From NCBI RefSeq assembly GCF_031846525.1, contig NZ_JAVRHM010000014.1, forward strand, positions 62,001 through 126,000: 64,000 nucleotides of DNA. Direction: 5' to 3'. The position numbers and the translations under genes were made by a program. Below the pieces are notes generated by a model. The model made no database searches, was not told the origin of the DNA, and saw nothing but the letters and a program-made list of their open reading frames with translations. The DNA comes from Autumnicola patrickiae. GTDB taxonomy: Bacteria > Bacteroidota > Bacteroidia > Flavobacteriales > Flavobacteriaceae. Below are positions 42,393 through 50,436 of the stretch, one piece after another. Numbering within the stretch: position 1 is the first letter of the stretch; the number at the start of each line of letters is the position of its first letter.

Positions 42393-43091
42393 ATGAAAAA
42401 AGAAATTTTACTTATTGGAGGTTCTACAGGAATCGGTTTTAAAATTGCAGAAAAACTCAGCCAGAAACATGCTGTAACCGTGGCCTCGAGGAATATTGGA
42501 AAACTTGAGGAATTAGACGTTACCCATTTAGAATTTGATGTTACTAAAGATAATATTGAGGATCTGGAATTACCCGAAAAGCTCGACGGATTTGTATATT
42601 GTCCCGGGAGTATTAACCTGAAACCTTTTAAAATGCTAAGGTTAGAAGATTATAAAGCAGAAATGGATCTAAACTTCTTCGGATTAGTGAAAACCGTAAA
42701 CGGCATTATGCCGAAGCTGAAAAATGCTGAAAATGCCAGTCTCGTCTTCTTTAGCACTGTTGCGGTAAAAGTGGGGATGCCCTTCCATACCAGCGTAGCC
42801 GCAGCCAAAGGTGCAATTGAAGGCTTTGCGCGATCATTAGCGGCAGAATATGCACCAGGGATGCGCATAAACGTAATCGCTCCTTCATTGACAGACACAG
42901 AACTTTCAGAAAAACTACTGAATAACGATAAGAAGAAGGAAAAAATGAATGATCGTCATCCATTAAAACGTGTTGGGGCACCTTCAGATATTGCAAATCT
43001 TGCCACCTTTCTCCTTAGCGAAGAAAGCAGCTGGATTACCGGGCAGGTGATGGGTGTAGACGGCGGACTTTCAACTTTAAACCTTTCCTGA
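42393..43091 (+). CDS. SDR family protein lacking the catalytic tyrosine
   Basis: 232 residues, short-chain dehydrogenase fold. The NAD(P) motif is LIGGSTGIGFKIAEKL (GGSxGIG) and the catalytic Ser lies in LVFFSTVAVKVG. The YxxxK site reads HTSVAAAKGAIEGFAR: Lys is present but Val stands where Tyr should be. Family ends are normal (LKRVGAPSDIANLATFLLSEESSWITGQVMGVDGG). Either the chemistry differs or the protein binds cofactor without classical catalysis. Its stop (43089-43091) directly precedes the photolyase ATG. Confidence 0.88.
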   Translation: MKKEILLIGGSTGIGFKIAEKLSQKHAVTVASRNIGKLEELDVTHLEFDVTKDNIEDLELPEKLDGFVYCPGSINLKPFKMLRLEDYKAEMDLNFFGLVKTVNGIMPKLKNAENASLVFFSTVAVKVGMPFHTSVAAAKGAIEGFARSLAAEYAPGMRINVIAPSLTDTELSEKLLNNDKKKEKMNDRHPLKRVGAPSDIANLATFLLSEESSWITGQVMGVDGGLSTLNLS

Positions 43092-44399
43092 ATGCGTAAA
43101 AAAGTAAATATTTTCTGGTTCCGAAGAGATTTGCGTCTGGACGATAATGTAGGTTTTCTTGAAGCTCTTAAAGGAGAATATCCGGTTCTTCCAATTTTTA
43201 TCTTCGATTCAGAAATTTTAGGCAGTCTTCCTGAAGATGATGCCCGCGTTACTTTTATCTACGAAACGCTTCAGGAGCTAAGAGATCAATTGCAGAAAGA
43301 TCACAATAGCTCCCTCGCCATGTACCACGGGAAACCTTCAGCTATTTTCAAAAAATTAATTAAAGATTTTGAGGTTTTAAAGGTGTTTACCAATCATGAT
43401 TATGAGCCTTATGCTAAGGACCGGGATAAAGAAATTGGTGCAATTCTTTCAGAAAATGATATTGATTTTCAGACCTATAAAGACCAGGTAATTTTTGAAA
43501 GAGATGAAATTACCAAACAGGATGGCGGGCCGTATGTGGTTTATACTCCATATATGAAAAGATGGAAAGAAAAATTTAAGGATCTGGATTTTGAAATCCA
43601 TTATACCAGTCAGCATCTGGATAACCTTATTCAGGATCGAAATTTGCCAAATCTCAGCCTTAGCGATATTGGTTTTTCATATTCTGGTTTAAAAGCGCCG
43701 GATTATGATGTTACTCCAACGCTTATCCAAAAGTATGAATCCACCCGCAATATTCCAGGCAAGGACGGCACTTCCCGCCTTGGCCCTCACCTGAGGTTTG
43801 GTACGGTAAGCGTTAGAAAAATGGTGAAAAAAGCCAATGGTGAAAACAATAAAGTTTTTCTGAATGAATTGATTTGGAGGGAATTTTTTATGCAGGTTCT
43901 GGATCATAATCCACAAACGCTAACAGATTCTTTTAAACCGAAGTATGACCGCATTAACTGGCGAAATAATAAAGAGGAATTTCAGCTTTGGAAAGAAGGA
44001 AAAACAGGTTATCCTCTTGTAGACGCGGGTATGCGGCAATTAAATGAAATTGGGTTTATGCATAACCGCGTGAGGATGTTGGTAGGTAGTTTTTTGTGCA
44101 AGCATTTACTTATTGACTGGCGCTGGGGCGAAGCCTACTTTGCTGAAAAATTGCTGGACTACGAAATGTCGTCCAACGTGGGAAACTGGCAATGGGTGGC
44201 CGGCAGCGGAGTGGATGCCGCACCATACTTCCGGATTTTTAATCCGACTACCCAGATTGAGAAATTCGATAAAGAACGGGAATATATCAAAAAATGGATT
44301 CCGGAATTTGGCACAGATAAATATCCTGAAAAAATGGTAGACCATAAAGAAGCGCGGGAAAGGGCGCTTAAAACTTACAAAGAGGCCGTAAGTAATTAG
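43092..44399 (+). CDS. phrB: Deoxyribodipyrimidine photolyase/cryptochrome class I
   Basis: 435 residues. N-terminal alpha/beta antenna domain (VNIFWFRRDLRLDDNVGFLEAL), C-terminal helical FAD domain with RLGPHLRFGTVSVR, ELIWREFFMQVL, GYPLVDAGMRQLNEIGFMHNRVRM, LLIDWRWGEAYFAEKLLDYE and SSNVGNWQWVAGSGVDAAPYFR. These are the features of CPD photolyases, which repair cyclobutane pyrimidine dimers with blue light. In Bacteroidota a SRPBCC and an SDR gene often precede it. Its last four bases overlap the end of kdsB on the opposite strand. Confidence 0.94.
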   Translation: MRKKVNIFWFRRDLRLDDNVGFLEALKGEYPVLPIFIFDSEILGSLPEDDARVTFIYETLQELRDQLQKDHNSSLAMYHGKPSAIFKKLIKDFEVLKVFTNHDYEPYAKDRDKEIGAILSENDIDFQTYKDQVIFERDEITKQDGGPYVVYTPYMKRWKEKFKDLDFEIHYTSQHLDNLIQDRNLPNLSLSDIGFSYSGLKAPDYDVTPTLIQKYESTRNIPGKDGTSRLGPHLRFGTVSVRKMVKKANGENNKVFLNELIWREFFMQVLDHNPQTLTDSFKPKYDRINWRNNKEEFQLWKEGKTGYPLVDAGMRQLNEIGFMHNRVRMLVGSFLCKHLLIDWRWGEAYFAEKLLDYEMSSNVGNWQWVAGSGVDAAPYFRIFNPTTQIEKFDKEREYIKKWIPEFGTDKYPEKMVDHKEARERALKTYKEAVSN

Positions 44400-45142
44400 T
44401 CTTCTTGCATTAATTTTCTTGCCCGCTCAAGATCTTCCGGCGTATCAATACCAATAGTATTCATATTGGTATCTACCATCTTGATCTTTTTTCCGTATTC
44501 CAGAAACCGGATTGCTTCAATTTTCTCTGTAGCTTCCAATGGCAACATTGGCAGATTGTGAAAATCGATTAGAGCCTGCTTCCTGAAAGCATAAATACCA
44601 ATATGCCTGAAGTAGGTCATTGGTGCATCCCTGTCGCGGGGGTAAGGAATGGGAAACCTGGAAAAATAAAGTGCCAGGTTATTTTTATCTGTAATTACTT
44701 TTACATTATTGGAATTTGTGATCTCATCACTAACACTCATTGCCGTTTTTAAGGAAGCCAGATCAATTTCTTCTTCGTGATCTTCCCGAAACACCACCAA
44801 AAGCTTTGCAAGGCTTTCCCTGTCTATAAAAGGCTCGTCCCCCTGGACGTTTACCACGATGTCCACATCCATATCTTCAACAGCTTCAGCAAGGCGGTCG
44901 CTTCCACACTCATGCTCTTTTTTGCTCATTATCACCTTTCCGCCAAAACCGGAAATCTCAGAAGCAATTTTCTCACTGTCTGTAACTACATAAACTTCCT
45001 CAAACAGATCTGTGTTCTTCGCTGCCTCGTAAGTTCTTCTAATAACTGTTTTTCCGTTAAGATCCTCAAGTAATTTCCCCGGAAATCGGGCTGCATCAAA
45101 CCTTGCGGGGATCATTGCTATTATTCTAAGTTGTTTATCCAA
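44396..45142 (-). CDS. kdsB: 3-deoxy-manno-octulosonate cytidylyltransferase
   Basis: 248 residues; activates Kdo as CMP-Kdo for lipopolysaccharide. Motifs: IAMIPARFDAARFPGKLLEDLNGKTVI, CGSDRLAEAVE, VNVQGDEPFIDRE and HIGIYAFRKQALIDF. Complete. Transcribed towards the photolyase, with overlapping stop codons. Confidence 0.96.
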   Translation of the reverse strand: MDKQLRIIAMIPARFDAARFPGKLLEDLNGKTVIRRTYEAAKNTDLFEEVYVVTDSEKIASEISGFGGKVIMSKKEHECGSDRLAEAVEDMDVDIVVNVQGDEPFIDRESLAKLLVVFREDHEEEIDLASLKTAMSVSDEITNSNNVKVITDKNNLALYFSRFPIPYPRDRDAPMTYFRHIGIYAFRKQALIDFHNLPMLPLEATEKIEAIRFLEYGKKIKMVDTNMNTIGIDTPEDLERARKLMQED

Positions 45143-45297
45143 TGTAGTTGTAATTTAGTTGCTCAAAAATAGCGATTTTACGCAGGTGACCTTGTTTAGG
45201 TTAAGTTAATTTGTTGTCTGTTGTCTGTTGAACTAAAATAGTGGCTATAGAATGGCAAATTTCTCACAAAACCTTTGCGTAACCTTCTAATACTTTC

Positions 45298-45316
45298 TTC
45301 TCGCAGCGAAGCGATC
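45298..45316. repeat. TTGCAGCGAAGCGATC repeat, copy 2
   Basis: TTCTCGCAGCGAAGCGATC; see the copies at 40792 and 45423. Confidence 0.6.
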
Positions 45317-45382
45317 CTTTTTCTCTTTTCCAGAACAAGATTATTAGTTTTTGAACTTTCACTGCTTTTAAATGATGCTCTC

Positions 45383-45402
45383 AAAATGGCAATTATCGAT
45401 CC
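45383..45402. repeat. Short intergenic palindrome (AAATGGCAAT family)
   Basis: AAAATGGCAATTATCGATCC, one or two bases from the family core. Confidence 0.55.
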
Positions 45403-45422
45403 TTAGCTTCAGAAATTCTTTT

Positions 45423-45441
45423 CTCTTGCAGCGAAGCGGTC
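45423..45441. repeat. TTGCAGCGAAGCGATC repeat, copy 3
   Basis: CTCTTGCAGCGAAGCGGTC, one base different in the core; followed by CTTTTTTCC. Confidence 0.6.
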
Positions 45442-45488
45442 TTTTTTCCTGATTCTTTTTCTCTTTAACTATTTCCCTTATTTCCTCT

Positions 45489-46934
45489 TTAACTTATATC
45501 GTTTTCAACAAAAAAGTCATCCTTAAAACCAATCAGGTACAGTTTATCTGTCGCTCTTGTAACTGCGGTATAAAGCCATCTCAGATACTCCTTACCTACT
45601 CCATCTGGTAAATACGGCTGCTCAATAAAAATGGTATTCCATTGCCCCCCCTGGGATTTGTGGCAGGTCATCGCATAGGAAAACTTTATCTGGAGCGCAT
45701 TAAAAAACTTATTGTTCTTTACCTTCAGGAACTTTTTATATTTTGAAGTTTCTTCAGCATAATCCTTCATCACTTCCTGGTAAAGATTATTAGATTCATC
45801 ATACGAAAGGGAAGGTGTATTGCTGGTGAGGGTGTCGAGTAAAACTACGGTTTCAAAAGGTTGCATTTTTGGATAATCCACCATTTGTACCTGTACTTCA
45901 GCAAAACGGAAACCGTACAATTCTTTAATTCCGAAGATTTCCAGCACCTTTACAATATCCCCGTTAGCGATAAAACCCGCTTCAGAAGTTGGCTTGATCC
46001 AAAAGTAATTGTTCTTTACCACCATTAAATAATCCCCCGCAGAAATTTCTTCCTCCTGAAAAAGAATTCTATTCCTAATCTGCTGATTGTATTGATTTGC
46101 CCGTTTATTGGAACGCACAATTATACTCGTCTCTTCGTTGCCCAAATTATCGTAAGAATCCTGGATAGCTTCCATGATATCATAACCATCAGTTAAACGA
46201 ATAACATCCTTTTTGGAAGTGAGTTCAAATTTGAAACTCTCATAAAATTCTTCCTGAAGGCATTGCCTAATCCTTGTGGCATTCAGCAAAATATCACTTT
46301 CTTCGCTTTGCCGCACAACTTCGTCCAGTTCTATATGCTTCACCTGTTTGTTATAGCTAAACTGAAGCTTTTCCTCTTGCAAGGCGGGGCTCATATCCAT
46401 CTTAACCGGCGGGAGCTGGGCAGTATCGCCTATAAGAATAAGCTGACAGTTTTTCCCCGAATACACAAACTGCATAAGATCATCCAGCAGCGATCCATTT
46501 TCAAACAACTTTGAGTCAGAATTTTCATCTGAAATCATTGAAGCTTCATCCACAATAAACAGGCTGTTTTTGTGCTTATTGGGCTGAAGTACAAAACTGA
46601 CTCCTCCCCCGCCCGATTTCTTGGGAAAGTAAATTTTCTTGTGGATTGTAAAAGCTTCCTGTTTGGAATAATTCGAAATTACCTTTGCAGCCCGACCTGT
46701 GGGAGCGAGCAAAACTCCGGATTTTTTAATCTTCCACAGGTTTTTAACAAGGGCGCTAATAATGGTTGTTTTTCCCGTTCCTGCAAAACCTTTTAGGACA
46801 AAAAGTGAATCTTTTCCCCCTTCTGTTGCAAATGCTGATAGTTGCTGCAAAGCAATATCCTGTTTGGCCTTTGCAGGAAATCCAAGATCGTCTAAAAGTA
46901 ATTTATAAAATGAGGCGCCAGAAGGTACTTCCAT
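45489..46934 (-). CDS. Superfamily 1 DNA helicase (RecD2/Dda-like AAA ATPase)
   Basis: 481 residues from the ATG at 46934 (MEVPSGASFYKLLLDDLGF); the 30 codons upstream are hydrophobic leader-like filler overlapping the promoter of the next gene. Helicase motifs: I VLKGFAGTGKTT, Ia APTGRAAKV, II LFIVDEASM, III LILIGDTAQLPPV, IV/V TCHKSQGGQW, VI LYTAVTRATDKLYLIG. It lacks the RecBCD-type N-terminal domain of RecD and resembles Dda/RecD2 5'-3' helicases of Bacteroidota. Confidence 0.9.
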   Translation of the reverse strand: MEVPSGASFYKLLLDDLGFPAKAKQDIALQQLSAFATEGGKDSLFVLKGFAGTGKTTIISALVKNLWKIKKSGVLLAPTGRAAKVISNYSKQEAFTIHKKIYFPKKSGGGGVSFVLQPNKHKNSLFIVDEASMISDENSDSKLFENGSLLDDLMQFVYSGKNCQLILIGDTAQLPPVKMDMSPALQEEKLQFSYNKQVKHIELDEVVRQSEESDILLNATRIRQCLQEEFYESFKFELTSKKDVIRLTDGYDIMEAIQDSYDNLGNEETSIIVRSNKRANQYNQQIRNRILFQEEEISAGDYLMVVKNNYFWIKPTSEAGFIANGDIVKVLEIFGIKELYGFRFAEVQVQMVDYPKMQPFETVVLLDTLTSNTPSLSYDESNNLYQEVMKDYAEETSKYKKFLKVKNNKFFNALQIKFSYAMTCHKSQGGQWNTIFIEQPYLPDGVGKEYLRWLYTAVTRATDKLYLIGFKDDFFVENDIS

Positions 46935-47055
46935 AGAGGTTAAGTAAATTATCAAATATAGTAATGGATTTTTAGGGAAGAAACTTTTACGAATAAAAAA
47001 AAATTGTAGATTTGTCGTATACACTATAAATTTTACTTAAATAAATTATTAAAGC

Positions 47056-47706
47056 ATGAGACTTGTAATTCAGTTACTCCTTTGGTTGGTGATAATTTTC
47101 CTGGCCTATCTTACATTTGATGCCGTTTACCGACCTATCCAGTTTAACAAAGTTAAAGAGAAGCGTTACGCGAAAGTAATTGAAAACCTAAAAGATATAA
47201 GGGCTGCTGAACTTGCTCATAGAGAAGTTACAGGATCTTTTGAAGATGATTTCGACAAACTGGTTCGTTTTATTGATACTGCTGAATTTGCTATTACTCA
47301 ACGTCGTGATACGACTTATCTTGATGAGGAATATAGAGCAACTTATGGAGTAGATCAATATATTGAGGATATTGTAATAGATACTTTATCTTTCGTTTCT
47401 GTCAAAGATTCCTTATTTAATGGTAATGAGGAACGCTACAGAACAATGATTAATGTACCAATAGAAGGTGCAGATGCAAAATTTGATCTAGATGCAGGCA
47501 CCATTAGTAAAGGTGATAACAAAATACCTGTATTTGAAGCCAAGATTGCAAAAAGTAAAATTTTATATGATCAGGACAGAACTCTTGTGCTACAGGAAAA
47601 TGAAATCCAGTCCGTAGATGACGTAAATGGTCGTTTTATAAGTGTAGGATCTATGCAAGAGGTCAACACCAACGGGAACTGGCCACAGTCGTATGGTGAC
47701 GAATAA
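47056..47706 (+). CDS. Membrane-anchored protein of unknown function
   Basis: 216 residues. One N-terminal helix (residues 3-23, LVIQLLLWLVIIFLAYLTFD), then a soluble domain starting with YRPIQFNKVKEKRYAKVIENLKDIRAAELAHREVTGSF, which recalls the start of pilin-like pseudopilin domains, and a beta-rich end. It overlaps the DUF3822 gene by 14 bases. A TAGATTTG box lies at 47007-47014. A conserved Flavobacteriia neighbour of DUF3822-rsmD as far as I recall; function not known. Confidence 0.7.
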   Translation: MRLVIQLLLWLVIIFLAYLTFDAVYRPIQFNKVKEKRYAKVIENLKDIRAAELAHREVTGSFEDDFDKLVRFIDTAEFAITQRRDTTYLDEEYRATYGVDQYIEDIVIDTLSFVSVKDSLFNGNEERYRTMINVPIEGADAKFDLDAGTISKGDNKIPVFEAKIAKSKILYDQDRTLVLQENEIQSVDDVNGRFISVGSMQEVNTNGNWPQSYGDE

Positions 47707-48514
47707 ACAAGAACAAAATTTTTTAAAACTGTCCATTCAGGTTAGCCTGAATGGACTTTCTTTTTGTATTCTAAATACAAAAAGCAAAGCTGTAGTGTTC
47801 TATAAGAAACAAATTTTTACGGCTCAACTAAATCCTGCAAAAGTCCTGGCAGAAATAGAGCTTATTTATCAGAAGGAATCTGTTTTAGAACAAGAAGTGG
47901 ATGAAGTTATTGTTATATTTAGTAACAGCTTTTATTCCCTCGTTCCCTCCCCTCTTTTTAGTGAAGAAAATGTATCAAACTACCTGAAGTTTAACACCAA
48001 AATCCTTAAGACAGATTTTATAGCTTATGATGAACTCGAGAAGGAAAAAATCATAAATGTTTATATTCCGTATACCAATATTATTAATTACTTTTTTGAT
48101 AAGTACGGTGAGTTTGAATACCGTCATTCCATATCTGTTCTAATTGAGGAGCTTTTAAAATTACCGGGGAATGCTGAGCCAAAAGTTTACCTTTACAACA
48201 GGAATAAAGAATATGACCTTGTAATCGTAGATAATGGAAAGCTTTTGCTTTGCAATACTTTTTCCTACGAAACACGAGAAGATTTTCTATATTATATACT
48301 GTTTACTGCAGAACAGTTAAATCTTGATCCTCTGAAACTGGATCTGCTCTTGTTAGGAAATATAGACCGGGATTCGGCGTTATATAAAATGGCTTACCAT
48401 TACATCAGGAATATAAATTTTCTTGATATATTCTATTCTTATGATTTAAATGAGAACTTGGGAGAAACAAAAGAGCAATCTGAGGCGTATATACTTTTAA
48501 AATCTTTATCATGA
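47693..48514 (+). CDS. DUF3822 family protein
   Basis: 273 residues, no signal peptide. It opens LKLSIQVSLNGLSFCILNTKSKAVVFYKK and contains VDEVIVIFSNSFYSLVPSPLFSEENVSNYLKFN and VYLYNRNKEYDLVIVDNGKLLLCNTFSY, the pattern of DUF3822, whose actin/hexokinase-like ATPase fold is suspected. Overlaps both neighbours (14 bases upstream; ATGA with rsmD downstream), so all three are translated together, possibly linking it to ribosome or envelope functions. Confidence 0.82.
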   Translation: MVTNKQEQNFLKLSIQVSLNGLSFCILNTKSKAVVFYKKQIFTAQLNPAKVLAEIELIYQKESVLEQEVDEVIVIFSNSFYSLVPSPLFSEENVSNYLKFNTKILKTDFIAYDELEKEKIINVYIPYTNIINYFFDKYGEFEYRHSISVLIEELLKLPGNAEPKVYLYNRNKEYDLVIVDNGKLLLCNTFSYETREDFLYYILFTAEQLNLDPLKLDLLLLGNIDRDSALYKMAYHYIRNINFLDIFYSYDLNENLGETKEQSEAYILLKSLS

Positions 48515-49050
48515 GAATAATTTCAGGTACAAATAAAGGCAGAAGAATTACCGCTCCAAAAAAGCTTCCGGTTAGACCAACACAGGATATGTCCAAAGAA
48601 GCCCTCTTTAATATCCTGAATAATCATTTTAATATTAATAAATTAATAGTTCTTGACCTCTTTTCCGGCACTGGAAATATTTCTTACGAATTTGCTTCCC
48701 GTGGTGCAGAAAATATAACTGCAGTGGACAGCAATTTTGAGTGTGTGAAGTTTATCAAGAAAACAGCTTTAGAACTTGATTTTGATATCACCGTTATCAA
48801 AAGTGATGTTTTTAAATACCTTGAAAAAGCTTCTGTAAAAGCAGACCTTATTTTTGCTGATCCACCATACGATTTTGAAGAAAGCACTTTTGCCAGAATT
48901 GCTGAGATAATTTTTGAAAATGATCTTTTAAATACGGGAGGGCAACTTATTATTGAACATTCCAAACACACCAATCTTTCTTCAGCTATAAACTTCCAGG
49001 AGGCCAGAAAATACGGAAATTCTGTTTTCAGCTTTTTTTACGTAGATTAG
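48511..49050 (+). CDS. rsmD: 16S rRNA (guanine(966)-N(2))-methyltransferase
   Basis: 179 residues. MRIISGTNKGRRITAPKKLPVRPTQDMSKEALFNIL is the typical RsmD start; SAM site DLFSGTGNISYEFASRGAE, catalytic FADPPYDF. Methylates G966 of 16S rRNA. Third gene of the DUF3822 operon. The usual partner coaD is not present. Confidence 0.93.
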   Translation: MRIISGTNKGRRITAPKKLPVRPTQDMSKEALFNILNNHFNINKLIVLDLFSGTGNISYEFASRGAENITAVDSNFECVKFIKKTALELDFDITVIKSDVFKYLEKASVKADLIFADPPYDFEESTFARIAEIIFENDLLNTGGQLIIEHSKHTNLSSAINFQEARKYGNSVFSFFYVD

Positions 49051-49142
49051 GGTATATTAAAAGGAATAAAGTTAATTTCTCCTTTTGTTGGGGAATTTTT
49101 CCAGGAATAACCTTTTCCAACACATATTACCCATATCTTTTA

Positions 49143-49973
49143 ATGATTTTAAAATCTCCCATAATTTTTGTTTTCCTAATGACGACATTTGGTGCGGTTT
49201 CTCAAGATAGTAAATTTGAATTAACTTTTTCTGAAGAGTTTAATTACAGAGGACTTCCCGATCCTGAAAAATGGAGTTTTGAAGAAGGTTTTGTCAGAAA
49301 TATGGAACCACAATACTACACCAAAGAACGTCGTAAAAATGCAAGGGTTAAAAATGGAAATCTTATAATTGAAGGGCGGAAAGATCAGATTAGAAATGAT
49401 TTTCATGAAGAAGAAAGCACCCACTGGCGTACGAGCCCCAAAAAAACCAAATATACCTCTGCGAGCATTAATACGCTCGGCAAGTTTGGTTTTAAGTATG
49501 GAAGAGTTCGTGTACGTGCAAAACTTCCACAGGGACAGGGGGTGTGGCCGGCAATATGGATGCTTGGAACAGATGTAAATGAAGTGGAATGGCCATATTC
49601 CGGAGAAATAGATATCATGGAATTTGTGGGAAAAGATAACAACCATATCCATGGCACTGTTCATTATCCTGCAGATAATAAGGTACAGTATGACTCGGAT
49701 GGAGAAAAATTATTTGTTCCTGATCTTCATAAAGATTTTCATGTCTACGGCATTAACTGGACAGAAGATAAAATTGAATTTCTTATTGATAATGAACTCT
49801 ACCACACCTTTAACATAGAAGATGCGGGGAGTATGGCGTATATCTTTAGGAAACCTTATTACTTACTTTTAAACCTTGCTCTTGGTGGTGGCTGGGCAGG
49901 AGAACTGAATGAGTCTATTCTTCCGCAGCAATTTTTAATAGATTATGTAAGGGTTTACCAGGAAAAAGAATAA
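49143..49973 (+). CDS. Secreted GH16 endo-beta-glucanase (laminarinase-like)
   Basis: 276 residues. Signal peptide (MILKSPIIFVFLMTTFGAVSQ), then a single GH16 jelly-roll: ELTFSEEFNYRGLPDPEKW, FGFKYGRVRVRAKLPQGQGVWPAIWMLG, the catalytic WPYSGEIDIMEFVG (ExDxxE, nucleophile and acid/base Glu), and HIHGTVHYP, INWTEDKIEFLIDN, LNLALGGGWAGE. The EIDIMEF form with a bulge Met is that of laminarinases/lichenases acting on beta-1,3- or mixed-linked glucans. No carbohydrate-binding module or sorting tail. The stop lies against the 3' end of the RNase P RNA gene. Confidence 0.93.
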   Translation: MILKSPIIFVFLMTTFGAVSQDSKFELTFSEEFNYRGLPDPEKWSFEEGFVRNMEPQYYTKERRKNARVKNGNLIIEGRKDQIRNDFHEEESTHWRTSPKKTKYTSASINTLGKFGFKYGRVRVRAKLPQGQGVWPAIWMLGTDVNEVEWPYSGEIDIMEFVGKDNNHIHGTVHYPADNKVQYDSDGEKLFVPDLHKDFHVYGINWTEDKIEFLIDNELYHTFNIEDAGSMAYIFRKPYYLLLNLALGGGWAGELNESILPQQFLIDYVRVYQEKE

Positions 49974-50308
49974 AAAAGCAGGTCTGTAAGCCGGATTCTG
50001 TGCGTTCCGAATAAATCGGAAGCCCTTGTCATTTATCTGAAGTTCCTGTTACCAAAAACCTTTAGCTGCCTACCCTCCGGAAGCAGACGGGCCATCTGCA
50101 GTACCGGTTTACATGGCATTGCACCGCATAGAGTTTACCTGGTTTCACTACAGCATTACCTGTACATTCTTTCTGTTGCACTTGTCCTAACCTCACGGCC
50201 GGTGGGCGTTACCCACTATGCTGCCCTATGGTGTCCGGACTTTCCTCTCAACCTCGCATTTCCGGATTAAACCGAAAACAATAGATCAAGCGACAAGGCG
50301 ACCTGCTT
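49974..50308 (-). ncRNA. rnpB: RNase P RNA, bacterial class A
   Basis: Minus-strand RNA of about 335 nt. The 5' end AAAGCAGGTC pairs with the 3' GACCTGCTTT as helix P1. Universally conserved parts are present: GAGAGGAAAGTCCGGAC (P4/J3-4), GGGTAACGCCCACCGGCCG, TTAGGACAAGTGCAACAGAAAG-type core, and the 3' ACAGAATCCGGCTTACAG. It is the catalytic subunit that trims tRNA 5' leaders. The ends are estimated from P1 and the promoter; the 3' end abuts the GH16 stop codon. Confidence 0.95.
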
Positions 50309-50313
50309 TGGCG

Positions 50314-50342
50314 CAAAGATACTGTAATTTAACCGGAAACAA
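50314..50342 (-). promoter_or_regulatory. Promoter of rnpB
   Basis: Minus strand: TTG (50340-50342), an 18-base spacer, TATCTTTG (50314-50321, exact TAnnTTTG). The -7 box ends six bases before the inferred RNA start at about 50308. Confidence 0.7.
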
Positions 50343-50436
50343 TTGTTGATTTTTCCTTTGCTTTTGTTCAAAAATAAAAGGAACTAACATAGAACTTAGG
50401 CTTGTGATTTTTATATTTGTTGTTCAATAAAATTTG

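Larger units (their letters stand above)
45143..45488. other. 346-base intergenic stretch with repeats, no gene
   Basis: Holds a TTGTCTG triple (45212-45229), two TTGCAGCGAAGCGATC-type repeats (45298-45316, 45423-45441) and one AAATGGCAAT-type palindrome (45383-45402). A 62-codon minus-strand frame here is made of repeat sequence and has no protein-like features. Confidence 0.7.

Noticed and set aside
45196..45384. 62-codon minus-strand frame
   Set aside because: Made of intergenic repeat sequence, basic and low in structure; no start context.
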